From contig NC_092673.1 in the NCBI RefSeq assembly GCF_964355755.1, positions 36,128,473 to 36,192,472 of the forward strand: DNA of 64,000 nt. The letters are read 5' to 3'. Source of the stretch: Antedon mediterranea. Its lineage: Eukaryota > Echinodermata > Crinoidea > Comatulida > Antedonidae. Position numbers and translations under genes: made by a program. The notes under the pieces were generated by a model, which searched no databases, was not told the origin of the DNA, and was given only the letters and a program-made list of their open reading frames with translations. Positions 53,690 to 64,000 of this stretch are shown here, one piece after another (the stretch's first letter is position 1; each line of letters opens with the position of its first letter).

Positions 53690-56600
53690 TATATATATAT
53701 AAACACATCAGGCAAAGAACAATAATTGTAAACCGCGCGATGATATACTGAAATTAAAAATTTTAACTAATTTGAAACGATAAAGATGATGAAATCTGTG
53801 AGAATTAGAAAAAGTCCCCCCAACCGAGACTCGAACCCGGAACCTTCTGCTTGATATGCAGATATATATAAACATCACAGGCACAGAATAAATTCTAAAC
53901 CGGCCGGTGATAATGGCATCATCATTTGAATAATCCAGGCTCATTCATGACAACATGATGGAGATCCTGAGATGATCGTTTTTTTGTGTGTCTGCCTTTT
54001 TTTATTTAAACTAATCTATGCAATTGATTTTGTAACTATGAACGTCCGTTTCCGAAATAAAAGTAAAATGATATTTACCATCATCTTTCTATACTACTGT
54101 TTATAACGTTATAGGTAAAAGGTAACACTGATTTAATAGGGCTGCACTTTAGCATAGTAACTCTGGACTTGTTTTGGTGTTGTTTTAATTTTGTTGTCTC
54201 GCTTCATTAATAATGTCTTAGGTTGTATGAACTCCATCTGTCCCATTTTATTCTCTATATTCTGATTTATTTTCTAATTAAACAATGTTTATACAATTGT
54301 GTCCATGTGAAAGAGAAATAATTTGAAGTAGTTGGTTTTAGGAAGATGCTAAAAGATGGCAAACATGAACTGTTACCTATTAAACTGGTTTATAGTGCAA
54401 TAGTTAGTGGTGTAGGTATTTAATTGCTGAGATTGTGTTAGATGAGTGGGCCTTGTTCTGGTCATTGTAGGTCAAAGGTATACCAATCCATCATGAATGG
54501 CTTTATTTATCATAAACTTACCACACAATACTAAAATACTGTCAACAGAATGGTTTGCAGCAATGGTTTATTATTTTCTAGACCTTTATAAAAAGTTGAA
54601 TGGTTTCTTCTCTTTACATTATGGTTGGAGTTTGGTACTAAAACACAATCAGTCAAAGAGTTGCTATTGCTTGCAAGAAGGAACAACAAAAACTCTGTAC
54701 ATTGTACAGGAATGAGAACATGTTGAATGTATAGATTGCTTGCAAGAAGGAACAACAAAAACTCTGTACATTGTACAGGAATGAGAACATGTTGAATGTA
54801 TAGATTGCGTGCATCTATCAAATTTTGGAAGTATATACGTTATATATCTTTACATTGTTTGGTGTTTGAAACTACTGCATGTTGGAATCAGATAATTTAA
54901 AAAAATGACGATAAACCTGGTATTTTGTTGCTGCTCTCATGTTTGTGGACCCTCTGGAATGTTTAAATATAGTGCAATACATTGTGTAAATAGTTATATT
55001 GTGTAAACTGTAAACCATATTCAAATAATTAAAGAAATGATCTCATCGTTATGTGTGACCTGGTTCATTCAAGAAGTAAATATTCAGGCTACAAAGTTCA
55101 TCCTCTCATATCAGTCTGCAAATTAATAAAACACACAAACTAATTGATGAGAAAGCTCACTTGTTAAAAGAAGCTAGCAAGCTAGGCCATTCTGAAGTCC
55201 AGCTGACGAATTAGGCAATATCAACTATCCATGGCCTATGGACATGATGACAATTTTAAACGCATCTATTTTGAATAAACTTGTTGAAGAAGGTAGAGCA
55301 TACAGTATTGGATTGTTCTTGCTAAAATTGTTGCTAAATTTAATGTAGAAGACTTAAAAAAAACAGCCACATTTTCTATTCTTCGTTATGTTTCATACAT
55401 GCTGTTTTGTGAAGTCGTTTTCTTCTTTATTCACAAAGGCACATAGAGTGGAACCAATTTTATTCATTTTAAAGTAAATGTTCTTTTTTTTTAATAACCT
55501 GGTTTTATATAATTTGTTATCTAGCTTCAAGATTTGGTAGGATGCCAAGAGAGGAGCGATTAAAACTGATGGAAGAATTGAGTCAAGAAGAAAATCTTGC
55601 AACTGAGGAAGACAAAAAGAAGATTGAGCTGAGGTCAATTACAGATAGAATCTATGAAGCCTTCAAGGAAATTTGGGTTGAGAGATTTGCTCCTTTACCA
55701 ACAGGCAGAACAACTAAATTCAAAATTGAAGAGGTAAGTACATAAGTAGGCTCATTCTTCTAGTCTAAAATTGTGTCAAATCATGTAAAATGGTAATTGC
55801 AAACGATACAAATCTCCCCCACCCCCCATATTTTTAATTTAGAGATGAAATATGTTCGGAAATAGCACATATGTTCTGAGCTTTTTGGAGAATAGGGCTG
55901 CTACGATGCCCGGAAATGGCACTTAATATGAAATATAGAGACGATTAGAGCTGCTAGGTTACCATAAATTGCCCTTTTAAGGGTTGGGGGAGGGATGTAA
56001 ATATATAATTGCGAACTGAAAAAACAAAACCCCTTTCATAATGGTTTCGTTCAATTGTCTCTACTTCTGGGGATCCAAACCTGCATGATCTCTGAAATAC
56101 AGCAACATAATTGCTCAATTGCGGTTAGGCTCTGTAGGCTTCGTTGTGCTGCCTGTGATTTTTTTTTTCGTACTCCTCATGAAACGTCACAGAATAAACA
56201 TGAATAATTCATCAGTTAAATTTGTTGTTCCGTGTGCACCCAAGCGTATACCAACAAGTGATTACAACTGCGATACGATACTTTCTACAGTAGGCCTAGG
56301 ATTCTAGGTCAATTCACGTGATTGCCTTTGCGCACTCTTCTTTACACACACCACTATGCAAAATGTGTCGAGGCTAATCGACAGCTAGGCAAGACACATT
56401 CAACTAAGTAGTAAAAAAGCTTAGACCCAAGAATGTGTATAATTTTTGTACTGTATTTTATTATCAAACAATATGCCTTTACTCAAAGGAACTTTAAAAA
56501 TCCGTGTATATGGACACATGAGATGGAATAATAAATGTATTTTTGTGTAATGTAATTGTTTAATTTTGCTGACTTATTACTCGGACTGTGTCATACCTAA

Positions 56601-59600
56601 CACACACACACGGACTACTAGAATAGACATGGGTTTAGAGACTAATAATTAGGCCTAATAGTATTAATAGAAACTATAATTTTAACACGTAATTCTTTAG
56701 TAATAAATTCTATTAAAAACACCAAACTAAAGGCTGATTATTTCGACAATCCACACAAAACGCCGCTATTCTTTTATGAAATTGCACGCCGCAACCACAG
56801 CAGAGATAGGCCTAGAATCGTATCACAGTTGTGTAATCACTTCTTGTTGCTATACGCTTGGGTGCACACGGAACAAGAACATTTAACTGATGAATTATTC
56901 ATGTTTATTTTGTGACGTTTCATGAGGGGTCCCCAACTTATGTACGAAAACAACCGTGTGCTGCCTATCGTGCACACACAGTAGTTTGTGAGCAGCCTTC
57001 CTATCCGAAGACTCGATCCGAAATGAAATGAAGGATAGAGGAACTATTGTATGGAAAAAACCTGACAGACCTGTTTTGTACGATATGGTATTGTACAAGG
57101 TAATATGCACGAAATTGCAAGATTAAAAATTTAAATATTATTCTTGTTCTGTGGTATATTGTTTTTGGGTTGTTAAAAAAAACACAAAATTATGTCAGAT
57201 TATGCTAAAAATGGCTAAATAATGCCGCTGCATTCCAGATGCTGTGGGCCTCCAAATAATGCCAGAAATGGCAACTATGGTCAATTGTGGTTTAAGCCTA
57301 GCCCCTCTTGGGTGTGATATAAAACAATTAATGAATGTTTTTATATTAGGGGATTTAAGAATAAATATTTTCATTCGGTGAAAAATTTTATGAGGCGAAA
57401 CTATAGGATTTTAGTTGTGAACATTTTTGTCGGCCTATGATTCTCTGATTCCTTTTACCGTATGTGAAATTCTTAAAACAAACAATAACATTCATCATCA
57501 TTGGCTTAGCATTAGGTAGTGAAATAAAAAAATGATTTATTTCTAACATCGTTGTTTCGTATACCACCTACATCACACATTTGAATGAGAATAGAGGTAG
57601 TTGACCTTCATATTATGTCAGTGATATTTGTGTTGACCACTCACCTTTTTAATCTTACAATATTATAATCATGTCTAAACATTTCCTGAAAGAAGCTTTA
57701 GAATGGTGGTATGAATTCAATAAAGCGTGGAAAAGCTTCCTCTTTCCAATCCTGTATTCCAAGTCGTGACCTAAATTTGTTGAACCTGGCAGAAAACACT
57801 GAAAGGTCATAGTCGGTCATCAACGATTTTATGAGGAAGCTTTCTGCATTGTAATCCAGTTTTATGTTCAATACCATTTCAACTTAAATATTAGCTTTTG
57901 TTTGATAGTTTTGTGTGTTTTTGTACATGTTGACATACTAGCTGTGTAAAACTATGATTAGATGTGTTTATATTTATCTTAATTTTATAATACCTGAGTG
58001 AGTGACTGAGCAGTTAAGGCAGTGGAACCGTAAAAATCATAGCTGTACAGCAAGGGTGTCGAGACTCACTCATTCCATGGTTCTGGTGGTAGATTGAGTC
58101 TTCTCAGATGACTATATGCATAGGTTAAGTGTACACAAAATGCTTGTGTGGGAAATAGCAAACCCCACATGCCCACATCCTCTAAAAAAAAAACACATCT
58201 CTGACAATCCACAGACTGTAGTTAAGTTCTTATAATTTGATGTATTAGACGTACAACTATTGCTTTTAATAATAATCACTAATTGAAAATTTGTTCTACA
58301 GTATTATGTATGAGAGTACCATTTCCGGTCCTCTAGGGGTGTCATTTAACTAAATTCACTTTTTATCAATCAATACTTCTTTATTTGGCGCTTCTACTTG
58401 TGTTTTATAAACAAATGCAGCTGGCCGGGCTGTGGCTTGGTGTCTGGAACCAGCTGCAAAATGAAAAGTAATAATTTAATGGTCCAGTGTAAACCTTTAT
58501 GTTTATCAGTGAAACAGAACTTCTAAATTTTTCTTCATTTACATTCCTAATCTTTGTGATAATTAGGTGATCTTTTAGAATACAGATTTTGTGTGTCAGT
58601 TATTTCAAAAAGTAAAATGTTATTAATCACAAAAATCTCAAAATTAATTTTGATCAATTTAGAGCATGAATTAGGCCATTTGCGTGCTTTAAAAAATTAC
58701 TGCCCAAAAACATGTTTTTGCACAAGCGATACTTAAAAAACTTTAAATTACAATTTTTTGTACAAATCGCATTCTACTCACCATCCTTAGTACATTGACC
58801 AAATTTGAGTCCGTTCCGACTTAAAATAACGCTATACGAGCAGGTTAAAAATGACAAAATGCGCACATTAATTGCATAAAAGTGCTGAAAATAAGGCATT
58901 TTTAAAATGAAAATAATTCTTCCAAATGTACGAAGACCCCCAATTTTTAAAACTGATTCTGGAAGCCATTGAGTTGTAGATATGAATTCATTGACATTAA
59001 TTGCATAAAAGTGCTAAAATAATTAAGGCATTTTTAAAATGAAAATAATTCTTCCGAATGTACGAAGACTCCCAATTTTTTAAACTTATTCTGGAAGCCA
59101 TTGAGTTGTATATATGAATTCATATACCTATTTTACATACAAAATGTTGTGACGTCATCAAATGGCCACTTGAATTAAAAAATTAGGTTTTTTCTCTTTC
59201 ATCATAGATTATCATATGCAACAGAGCGCATCTCGGTTATTTTGTGCCTGATTTTCACTCAAATTTTAGTATATGATTGCTCAATTAATTATCTTTCTCA
59301 TGAGTTGTCAAGATTTTCATTTTGATGGCGTAAAAACTTGAATAACTTAGGTCGTGTAATTTCACCTACACCATATTTTTGAATATCTTACAGCTCTTCA
59401 GAATTAAAGGTGACCTTGATGATTATAATATATTATAAAAGCTGATATGTAGATATGAATTCATATAAAAATTAAGCCTATGGGATGTTGTGACGTTATG
59501 AAATGGCCAGTTGAAGTTAAAAGTAGTTTTTTTCTCTCTTTCCTCAAATTTATACAAATTTCAAAGAGCGCGCAGTGCCCTTATACGCGGCAAATTTTCT

Positions 59601-61228
59601 TCCAAATTTTTGGCTCAATTCATTATCTTTTAAAATTGTGATCTTCAAGTTTATTTTGACGTCATCATACCAAAAAATTAGAACATGGTGTGGTTCCCGT
59701 AATTTCACCCATGTTACACTGTATATAGTTATACTGTACAGTACACTGTACCGTATAGAGTATATATTCTATGACACATAATAGGCACCAATAAGCACCA
59801 TATATGCATCCGGTAATAGGATTGCAAAATCAATATTTTGCGGTCATATTTAACGTATGTGCATGTTTAAAAAAAAAATAAATATCAGTAAAATTTTAAA
59901 AATGATCAGCTATAATTCGTCAAAGTGATTTTTGTTTTAGGGTGACCCTACTATTGCAAGTAAACCAATGCGGGAACTTACACAACTCAACGATATATCA
60001 CATTTCTGTATTGGTGCTTTACATGCTGCTGTTGAAAGTCTTGCAAAATTTGCAAAGAAACTTCCTGAATTTAGAATGCTTGATATAAACGATCAAGTAG
60101 CACTTTTGAAACATTCTGGGTTTGAACTTGCTATGATTGCAACCTCATCACGGTACACAGCTGATGGACTCTGGTTTCCAACTGATGGAGTGTATTTCAG
60201 ACGTCAGGTGCTAGAAGATTTAGATGTCATGTTTTTCTCAACAAAATTTCGCTTTTTTGAGAAGATGAACAAGTTGAATTTAACAGATCGAGAGTTATCC
60301 TTATTCTGTGTACTAGCTCTTGCGGCACCTGGTAATTTGAGTGTTTTTATTTTTTTTCCAATATATATATATTTTTAATTGTATGGTTTACATACATACT
60401 ACAGTTCACAGAGTTTGTTATAGGTTACTAACTTCATATTTAATTGGCTAGAATGTTTACATTTGATGCATGCTTTTGCTTGCTTGTTTGTTTGATTTAA
60501 CCTTTGTCTAGAAGCCCATATACCTGATCTGCCATTCTACTTTAAACAAATCATATTCAATACAAAACACTGATATTATGTAAACAAATACAACCTGCTT
60601 AAAGGTTACCTTGTTAGTTGGTATTCATAACAACAGTTATTTCTCATTAGCCTGGTGTTTTAGGTTAATATGCCCCATTTATTAATATGCTCCGTTCACT
60701 AGGATTTAGACAGCGATTTACCTCAATATTTGTAAAAAAAAAAAAAAAAATATCAATTGAAATTTTTTTGGAATTATCAATGATATAGAATCTAGCAATC
60801 AAATGGCAATGCTATGTCTGTTAAATCAATGATTACATTAATTTAGCAGACAATGGCATGGTGGCAGCAGATATAGTTTAACCAATGTGTTGATTCATTG
60901 ATTGTGTACTCAGATCAGTATTGTTAATTACCTATTAACCAATTTACTGATAACAATTTTCTTTTTCTCTCCTTTGTTAGATCGAGACGATCTTGTAGAG
61001 AGAAACCGAGTTGAACAAATGCAAGAAACAATTTTGGAAGCTTTGCAATTAGAACTACGTCAAAACCACCCTGGCAACTCATTGGTTCTTCCGAGACTTT
61101 TAATAAAACTTGTAGATTTACGCGAGTTAGTTCCGGAGCATGTTGAGCAAGTTAGACAAATGATGTTGATGGATGATCCTAGATATACAGGCCCCACACC
61201 ACTCATGAAAGAAATCTATGGCTTATGA
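48768..61228 (+). CDS. Nuclear receptor most like PPAR (NR1C), 7 coding exons
   Basis: Coding exons are 48768-48792, 50717-50782, 52771-52874, 53276-53426, 55525-55733, 59941-60331 and 60981-61228, all GT-AG with continuous frame, 397 residues. The short A/B region begins [18 protein letters not shown]. The DNA-binding domain (about residues 43-110) has [21 protein letters not shown]-box [20 protein letters not shown], then [39 protein letters not shown] resembles the PPAR SHNAIRFGRMP. The ligand-binding domain has [57 protein letters not shown] and [16 protein letters not shown], and ends PLMKEIYGL (helix 12). His in PEHVEQV and Tyr in EIY correspond to the PPARgamma polar ligand contacts. 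The second finger has seven residues between its first two cysteines. A Rev-erb/E75-type or unassigned NR1 receptor is the alternative. Confidence 0.9.
48826..48904. repeat. 79-base hairpin with 19-bp perfect stem just after the receptor's first coding donor
   Basis: GTCCTGTTTCTGCTGCCAA (48826-48844) pairs perfectly with TTGGCAGCAGAAACAGGAC (48886-48904). GGTTA and TAACC can pair inside the loop. A similar but weaker end (GGGGAGCAGAAATG, about 49078) suggests it may be one end of a longer inverted-repeat element. Confidence 0.85.
49467..49822. mobile_element. TTAA-ended inverted-repeat element, receptor intron 1
   Basis: Left end TTAAAAATAATTGTCCCCC; right end GGGGGACAATGCATCTTTAA. The right end matches the termini of the element at 61425-61980 (TTAAAGATGTATTGTCCC). 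The interior is AT-rich and non-coding. TTAA at both ends fits piggyBac/Kolobok-type insertion. Confidence 0.55.
50780..51042 (+). repeat. ~92-bp tandem repeat starting at the donor of the receptor's second coding exon, 3 copies
   Basis: The donor TTGA|GTAAGTACTGTATTT opens a unit running through TTGATTTCTCCAACTTG, TTTTACAGTCAATG and ACTACTCTTGTAACAGTATG. The next copies begin GAGTATAAGTACTGTATTT, so the donor is altered by a TA insertion. Each copy also contains an acceptor-like TTGTTTTACAG. Confidence 0.93.
51490..52668. repeat. ~44-bp minisatellite, about 27 copies, receptor intron 2
   Basis: The unit is CTGGTGAACAACATACTGTA, then CACACCAACC(T/A)CACACC, then TACATGC. A variant unit with ACATGCGGCTAGCCC occurs twice, at about 51551 and 52300, suggesting block duplication. 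Confidence 0.95.
53640..53870 (-). mobile_element. tRNA-related SINE with TA tail, receptor intron 4
   Basis: On the minus strand, ATATCAAGCAGAAGGTTCCG then GGTTCGAGTCTCGGTTGGGG is the anticodon-arm and T-arm half of a tRNA with a perfect B box. A body (ACAGATTTCATCATCTTTAT, then CGTTTCAAATTAG) shared with 13478-13590 follows, ending in a TA repeat (53635-53700). The 5' half with the A box is missing. Confidence 0.65.
54655..54808. repeat. ~69-bp tandem duplication, receptor intron 4
   Basis: TTGCTTGCAAGAAGGAACAA ... ATTGTACAGGAATGAGAACA TGTTGAATGTATAGA occurs twice, at about 54668 and 54737. Confidence 0.92.
56160..56950. mobile_element. Inverted-repeat (foldback-like) element, receptor intron 5
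   Basis: Left arm (about 56168-56306) has CTCATGAAACGTCACAGAAT, GAATAATTCATCAGTTAAAT, TTCCGTGTGCACCCAAGCGT and GCGATACGAT. The right arm (about 56808-56948) is its reverse complement with scattered changes. About 500 bases lie between the arms. The arms are open in places but non-coding by eye. Target duplication not found. Confidence 0.75.
57975..58190 (+). mobile_element. tRNA-derived SINE, receptor intron 5
   Basis: TGACTGAGCAGTTAAGGCAG (A-box region) is followed at tRNA spacing by GGGTGTCGAGACTCACTC (B-box region). A body ending in an A-run (AAAAAAAAAACACATCTCTG) follows. The B box differs from the consensus, so it may be inactive. Confidence 0.6.
58865..59700. repeat. Tandem and diverged duplications, receptor intron 5
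   Basis: A 129-base unit (ACATTAATTGCATAAAAGTG ... AGCCATTGAGTTGTA) occurs at 58865 and 58994. The following block, with ATGTTGTGACGTCATCAAAT and GGCCACTTGAA, recurs in diverged form at about 59485. It looks like an old, partly tandem repeat element. Confidence 0.7.
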
Positions 61229-61424
61229 CCTATTTTAATTTTCAATTTACATTTTGTATTTGGTTTTTCTTTCATTTATTCAGCTATTTTAATACCTGCT
61301 TGTTCCAATAATCAACCATAATTTTTTTGTATATAAATCTGACAATTTAACTTTATATCAGAGGATTGAGTTCCAACAGTTAAAACTACAAGTTATAAAA
61401 TGTTTCCCTTAAACTTAGCATTTG

Positions 61425-61980
61425 TTAAAGATGTATTGTCCCTTGAAACACAAAAAATGAAAAAAAAATATTCTAAATTTAAATTGGCCATATCAAAGTA
61501 ATATTAAAGTTATTCACTTTAAGTCGAAAATTCGAGTCAAAAACAACAAGTTTACGTAATTAACAGGTAAATTAATTTGATTACATTTCGTCTGGAAAAT
61601 CGTCACGTGTGAAAGTAAACAAAGATGTGAAACCATTAGTATGCATTATGCATGACGCTAATTAGGATTGTTTACAACTCGTCGCAGTTGAGAAGGTGTT
61701 TTCACTCAGATCGCAAAGAAGTTTTATAATTATGCATACAGAGTACCCAAACAAGCACGTTGCATTATGAGATATGTTTTGATCGAAAACTTTGACTGGA
61801 AGTCAAAGTTATTTTTTGAACAAAAAAACGTCTGTATTTCGGTTAAATTATTTTTTTTTTCGACTCATTTTTGGTGAACGTCACGTTAATAACTAATGAT
61901 ACTTCAAAATGACCCACTTTTTTTCAAAATATAAAAAAAATATTTTTTTTTAATTAGTCAAAGGGACAATACATCTTTAA
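61425..61980. mobile_element. TTAA-ended inverted-repeat MITE in or after the receptor 3' UTR
   Basis: Terminal inverted repeats are TTAAAGATGTATTGTCCCTT at 61425 and AAGGGACAATACATCTTTAA at 61961-61980. The 556-base body is AT-rich and non-coding. It shares its ends with 49467-49822. It begins about 200 bases after the receptor stop codon. Confidence 0.8.
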
Positions 61981-62248
61981 CCTATAGGTAATAAGGGTAT
62001 TTCGAATATATGCTTATGACATTTATAATATAATGGTATATGCAGTATATAAAAATCTGTGTGTTGTATTGATGCAAGGGATTAACAAAAGTGGTAACAT
62101 GTACATGCTACCTGAATTTATGTATTGACAGATAAGGGTGTACTATATTAAAACCAGATATAAACACACTTTACATGCATATTATTATTTGTTAGATATT
62201 TTTTCATGTGCCTTTTTATTTTTATGTTTTCATAAAATGGCATATTTA

Positions 62249-62254
62249 AATAAA
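62249..62254 (+). terminator. Candidate poly(A) signal for the nuclear receptor
   Basis: AATAAA lies about 1 kb after the stop, beyond the MITE. Using it would put the MITE inside the 3' UTR. Earlier variant signals cannot be excluded. Confidence 0.3.
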
Positions 62255-62744
62255 ATTGGTAAAATATTATACAGTAGAAAAAGTTTTTTTTGTAATACAG
62301 GGTTTGTGGTGATCTCTTTTTGTATTTTGGAAGTTATTCATATATTATAATTATGATTATTACTATACGTATAATTAATATATTTAAAGGGTTGCATCTT
62401 ACCTGTAGCTGGGTCATGTTTATGCATTTAAAACAATGTGAAAGAAATTTAAAAGCATCAATGTTTAACTGAAGCGCACATCCTCAGGTTGTCATGTTGT
62501 CACATGCCTGTCTGTTAGCATCAATTATACCATGCAATGGTCTGTATGTCTGTCTGTTTTTTTACACTTAAAGTATGTATATTCTTGTAGATCATTACAC
62601 ATATGTTTGTATTCTTGCAATTTGATTGGTTAAATCACATGTGATTTGGTATTTTAGTTTTACCTAACTGAAAAGTGATTATATAATGCTTTGAACATTT
62701 TGTTTCCATGTGAGGTTGGTGGCTGATCCATAGTCAAAATTTAA

Positions 62745-63840
62745 CCTGTAGTGTGTGCAGTTGATATTTACTGTTCTACTAAGTTGTAGCATTGTTTTTA
62801 AAATCAACCTGTAGTGTGCGTACTGTTCTACTAAGTTGTAGCATTGTTTTTTAAATCAACCTGTAGTGTGCGTACTGTTCTACTAAGTTGTAGCATTGTT
62901 TTTTAAATCAACCTGTAGTGTGCGTACTGTTCTACTAAGTTGTAGCATTGTTTTTTAAATCAACCTGTAGTGTGCGTACTGTTCTACTAAGTTGTAGCAT
63001 TGTTTTTAAATCAACCTGTAGTGTGCGTACTGTTCTACTAAGTTGTAGCATTGTTTTTAAATCAACCTGTAGTGTGCGTACTGTTCTACTAAGTTGTAGC
63101 ATTGTTTTTAAATCAACCTGTAGTGTGCGTACTGTTCTACTAAGTTGTAGCATTGTTTTTAAAATCAACCTGTAGTGTGCGCACTGTTCTACTAAGTTGT
63201 AGCATGGTTTTTTTAATCAACCTGTAGTGTGCGCACTGTTCTACTAAGTTGTAGCATGGTTTTTAAAATCAACCTGTAGTGGGCGTACTGTTCTAATAAG
63301 TTGTAGCATGGTTTTTAAAATCAACCTGTAGTGGGCGTACTGTTCTACTAAGTTGTAGCATGGTTTTTAAATCAACCTGTAGTGTGCGCACTGTTCTACT
63401 AAGTTGTAGCATGGTTTTTAAAATCAAACTGTAGTGTGCGTACTGTTCTACTAAGTTGTAGCATGGTTTTTTTAATCAACCTGTAGTGTGCGCACTGTTC
63501 TACTAAGTTGTAGCATGGTTTTTAAAATCAACCTGTAGTGGGCGTACTGTTCTACTAAGTTGTAGCATGGTTTTTAAATCAACCTGTAGTGTGCGCACTG
63601 TTCTACTAAGTTGTAGCATGGTTTTTAAAATCAAACTGTAGTGTGCGTACTGTTCTACTAAGTTGTAGCATGGTTTTTTTAATCAACCTGTAGTGTGCGC
63701 ACTGTTCTACTAAGTTGTAGCATGGTTTTTAAAATCAGCCTGTAGTGTGCGCACTGTTTTACCAAGTTTTAGTATGGTTTTTAAAATCAACCTGTAGTGT
63801 GCGCGGTTGATAAATGTTCTACTAAGTTGTAGCATGGTTT
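62745..63840. repeat. ~52-bp minisatellite, about 20 copies, with internal length drift
   Basis: The unit is AATCAACCTGTAGTGTGCGT, then ACTGTTCTACTAAGTTGTAG, then CAT(T/G)GTTTTTTA. Left copies read GCATTG and GCGTAC; right copies read GCATGG and often GCGCAC. A four-unit block repeats (about 63200-63440 and 63460-63690), a higher-order pattern. Confidence 0.95.
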
Positions 63841-64000
63841 TTAATGGCTTAGCTTTCGTCGATGATTTAGGATGGATAAATTGAATAAAAGTTATAAAAC
63901 AATTACAGTAATGAATGTTCGCATTCATTGTATGCAGAGAATATTTCACTTGTTGAAAGATTGACTGCTCTATTATAAGTCATTAAATAACTCGTAAAAT

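Noticed and set aside
53815-53865. tRNA gene on the minus strand
   Set aside because: Only the anticodon and T-arm half is present; the acceptor and D-arm half is missing and a SINE-like body follows.
56119-56307. 62-codon open frame with a hydrophobic start
   Set aside because: It lies within the left arm of an inverted-repeat element in a receptor intron.
62935-63175. Repeat-encoded open frames on both strands
   Set aside because: Product of the ~52-bp minisatellite with occasional frame-preserving spacing.

Overview
This window is eukaryotic nuclear DNA, AT-rich and gene-sparse at the base level. It has short exons, GT-AG introns and a very high load of tandem repeats: about 16 kb of the 64 kb by my count. 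The gene set and texture (a PPAR-like nuclear receptor, tRNA-derived SINEs, TTAGGG interstitial repeats, TAGGCCTA-rich first introns) suggest a marine invertebrate deuterostome. An echinoderm is my best guess, but the organism cannot be proved from the window. All exon models were spliced by eye, using reading-frame continuity and remembered human homologues; no alignment was run.

Layout, left to right. (1) 1-4118 is a 40-bp minisatellite of about 103 copies, ending exactly at the 3' splice site of a MAK16 exon. 4119-5377 is the 3' part of MAK16 (+), a ribosome-biogenesis factor. (2) 5879-11970 is ADISSP/C20orf27 (+), 4 exons, with DNA-transposon remnants in its introns and a hairpin-forming array just downstream (about 12190-12890). 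(3) 15006-15208 and 16714-17208 are two tandem minus-strand genes for G-protein gamma subunits. (4) 18310-36268 is DNAAF9/C20orf194 (+), the homologue of Tetrahymena Shulin: 33 coding exons, 1,176 codons, head-to-head with the second G-gamma gene. (5) 37359-42305 is DENND10/FAM45 (+), 7 exons. Its first intron holds an inverted-repeat transposon and a foldback element with a 10-bp target-site duplication. (6) 48768-61228 is a nuclear receptor most like PPAR (NR1C) (+), 7 coding exons, with an unusual second zinc finger. A candidate non-coding first exon lies near 44160-44357. (7) 62745-63840 is a closing minisatellite.

The genes do not form one pathway. MAK16 acts in the nucleolus, DNAAF9 in dynein-arm delivery to cilia, DENND10 in endosome/Rab control, G-gamma in membrane signalling, and the nuclear receptor in transcription. 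ADISSP and DNAAF9 are both human chromosome 20 genes, which suggests old linkage.

The most striking pattern is that at least eight tandem arrays are built from a splice junction: the repeat unit contains the exon edge plus its 5' or 3' splice site, in 2 to about 103 copies. This occurs at the MAK16 acceptor, DNAAF9 exons 4, 15, 20, 22, 24 and 26, and the receptor's second coding exon. These arrays create ladders of decoy splice sites next to real exons.
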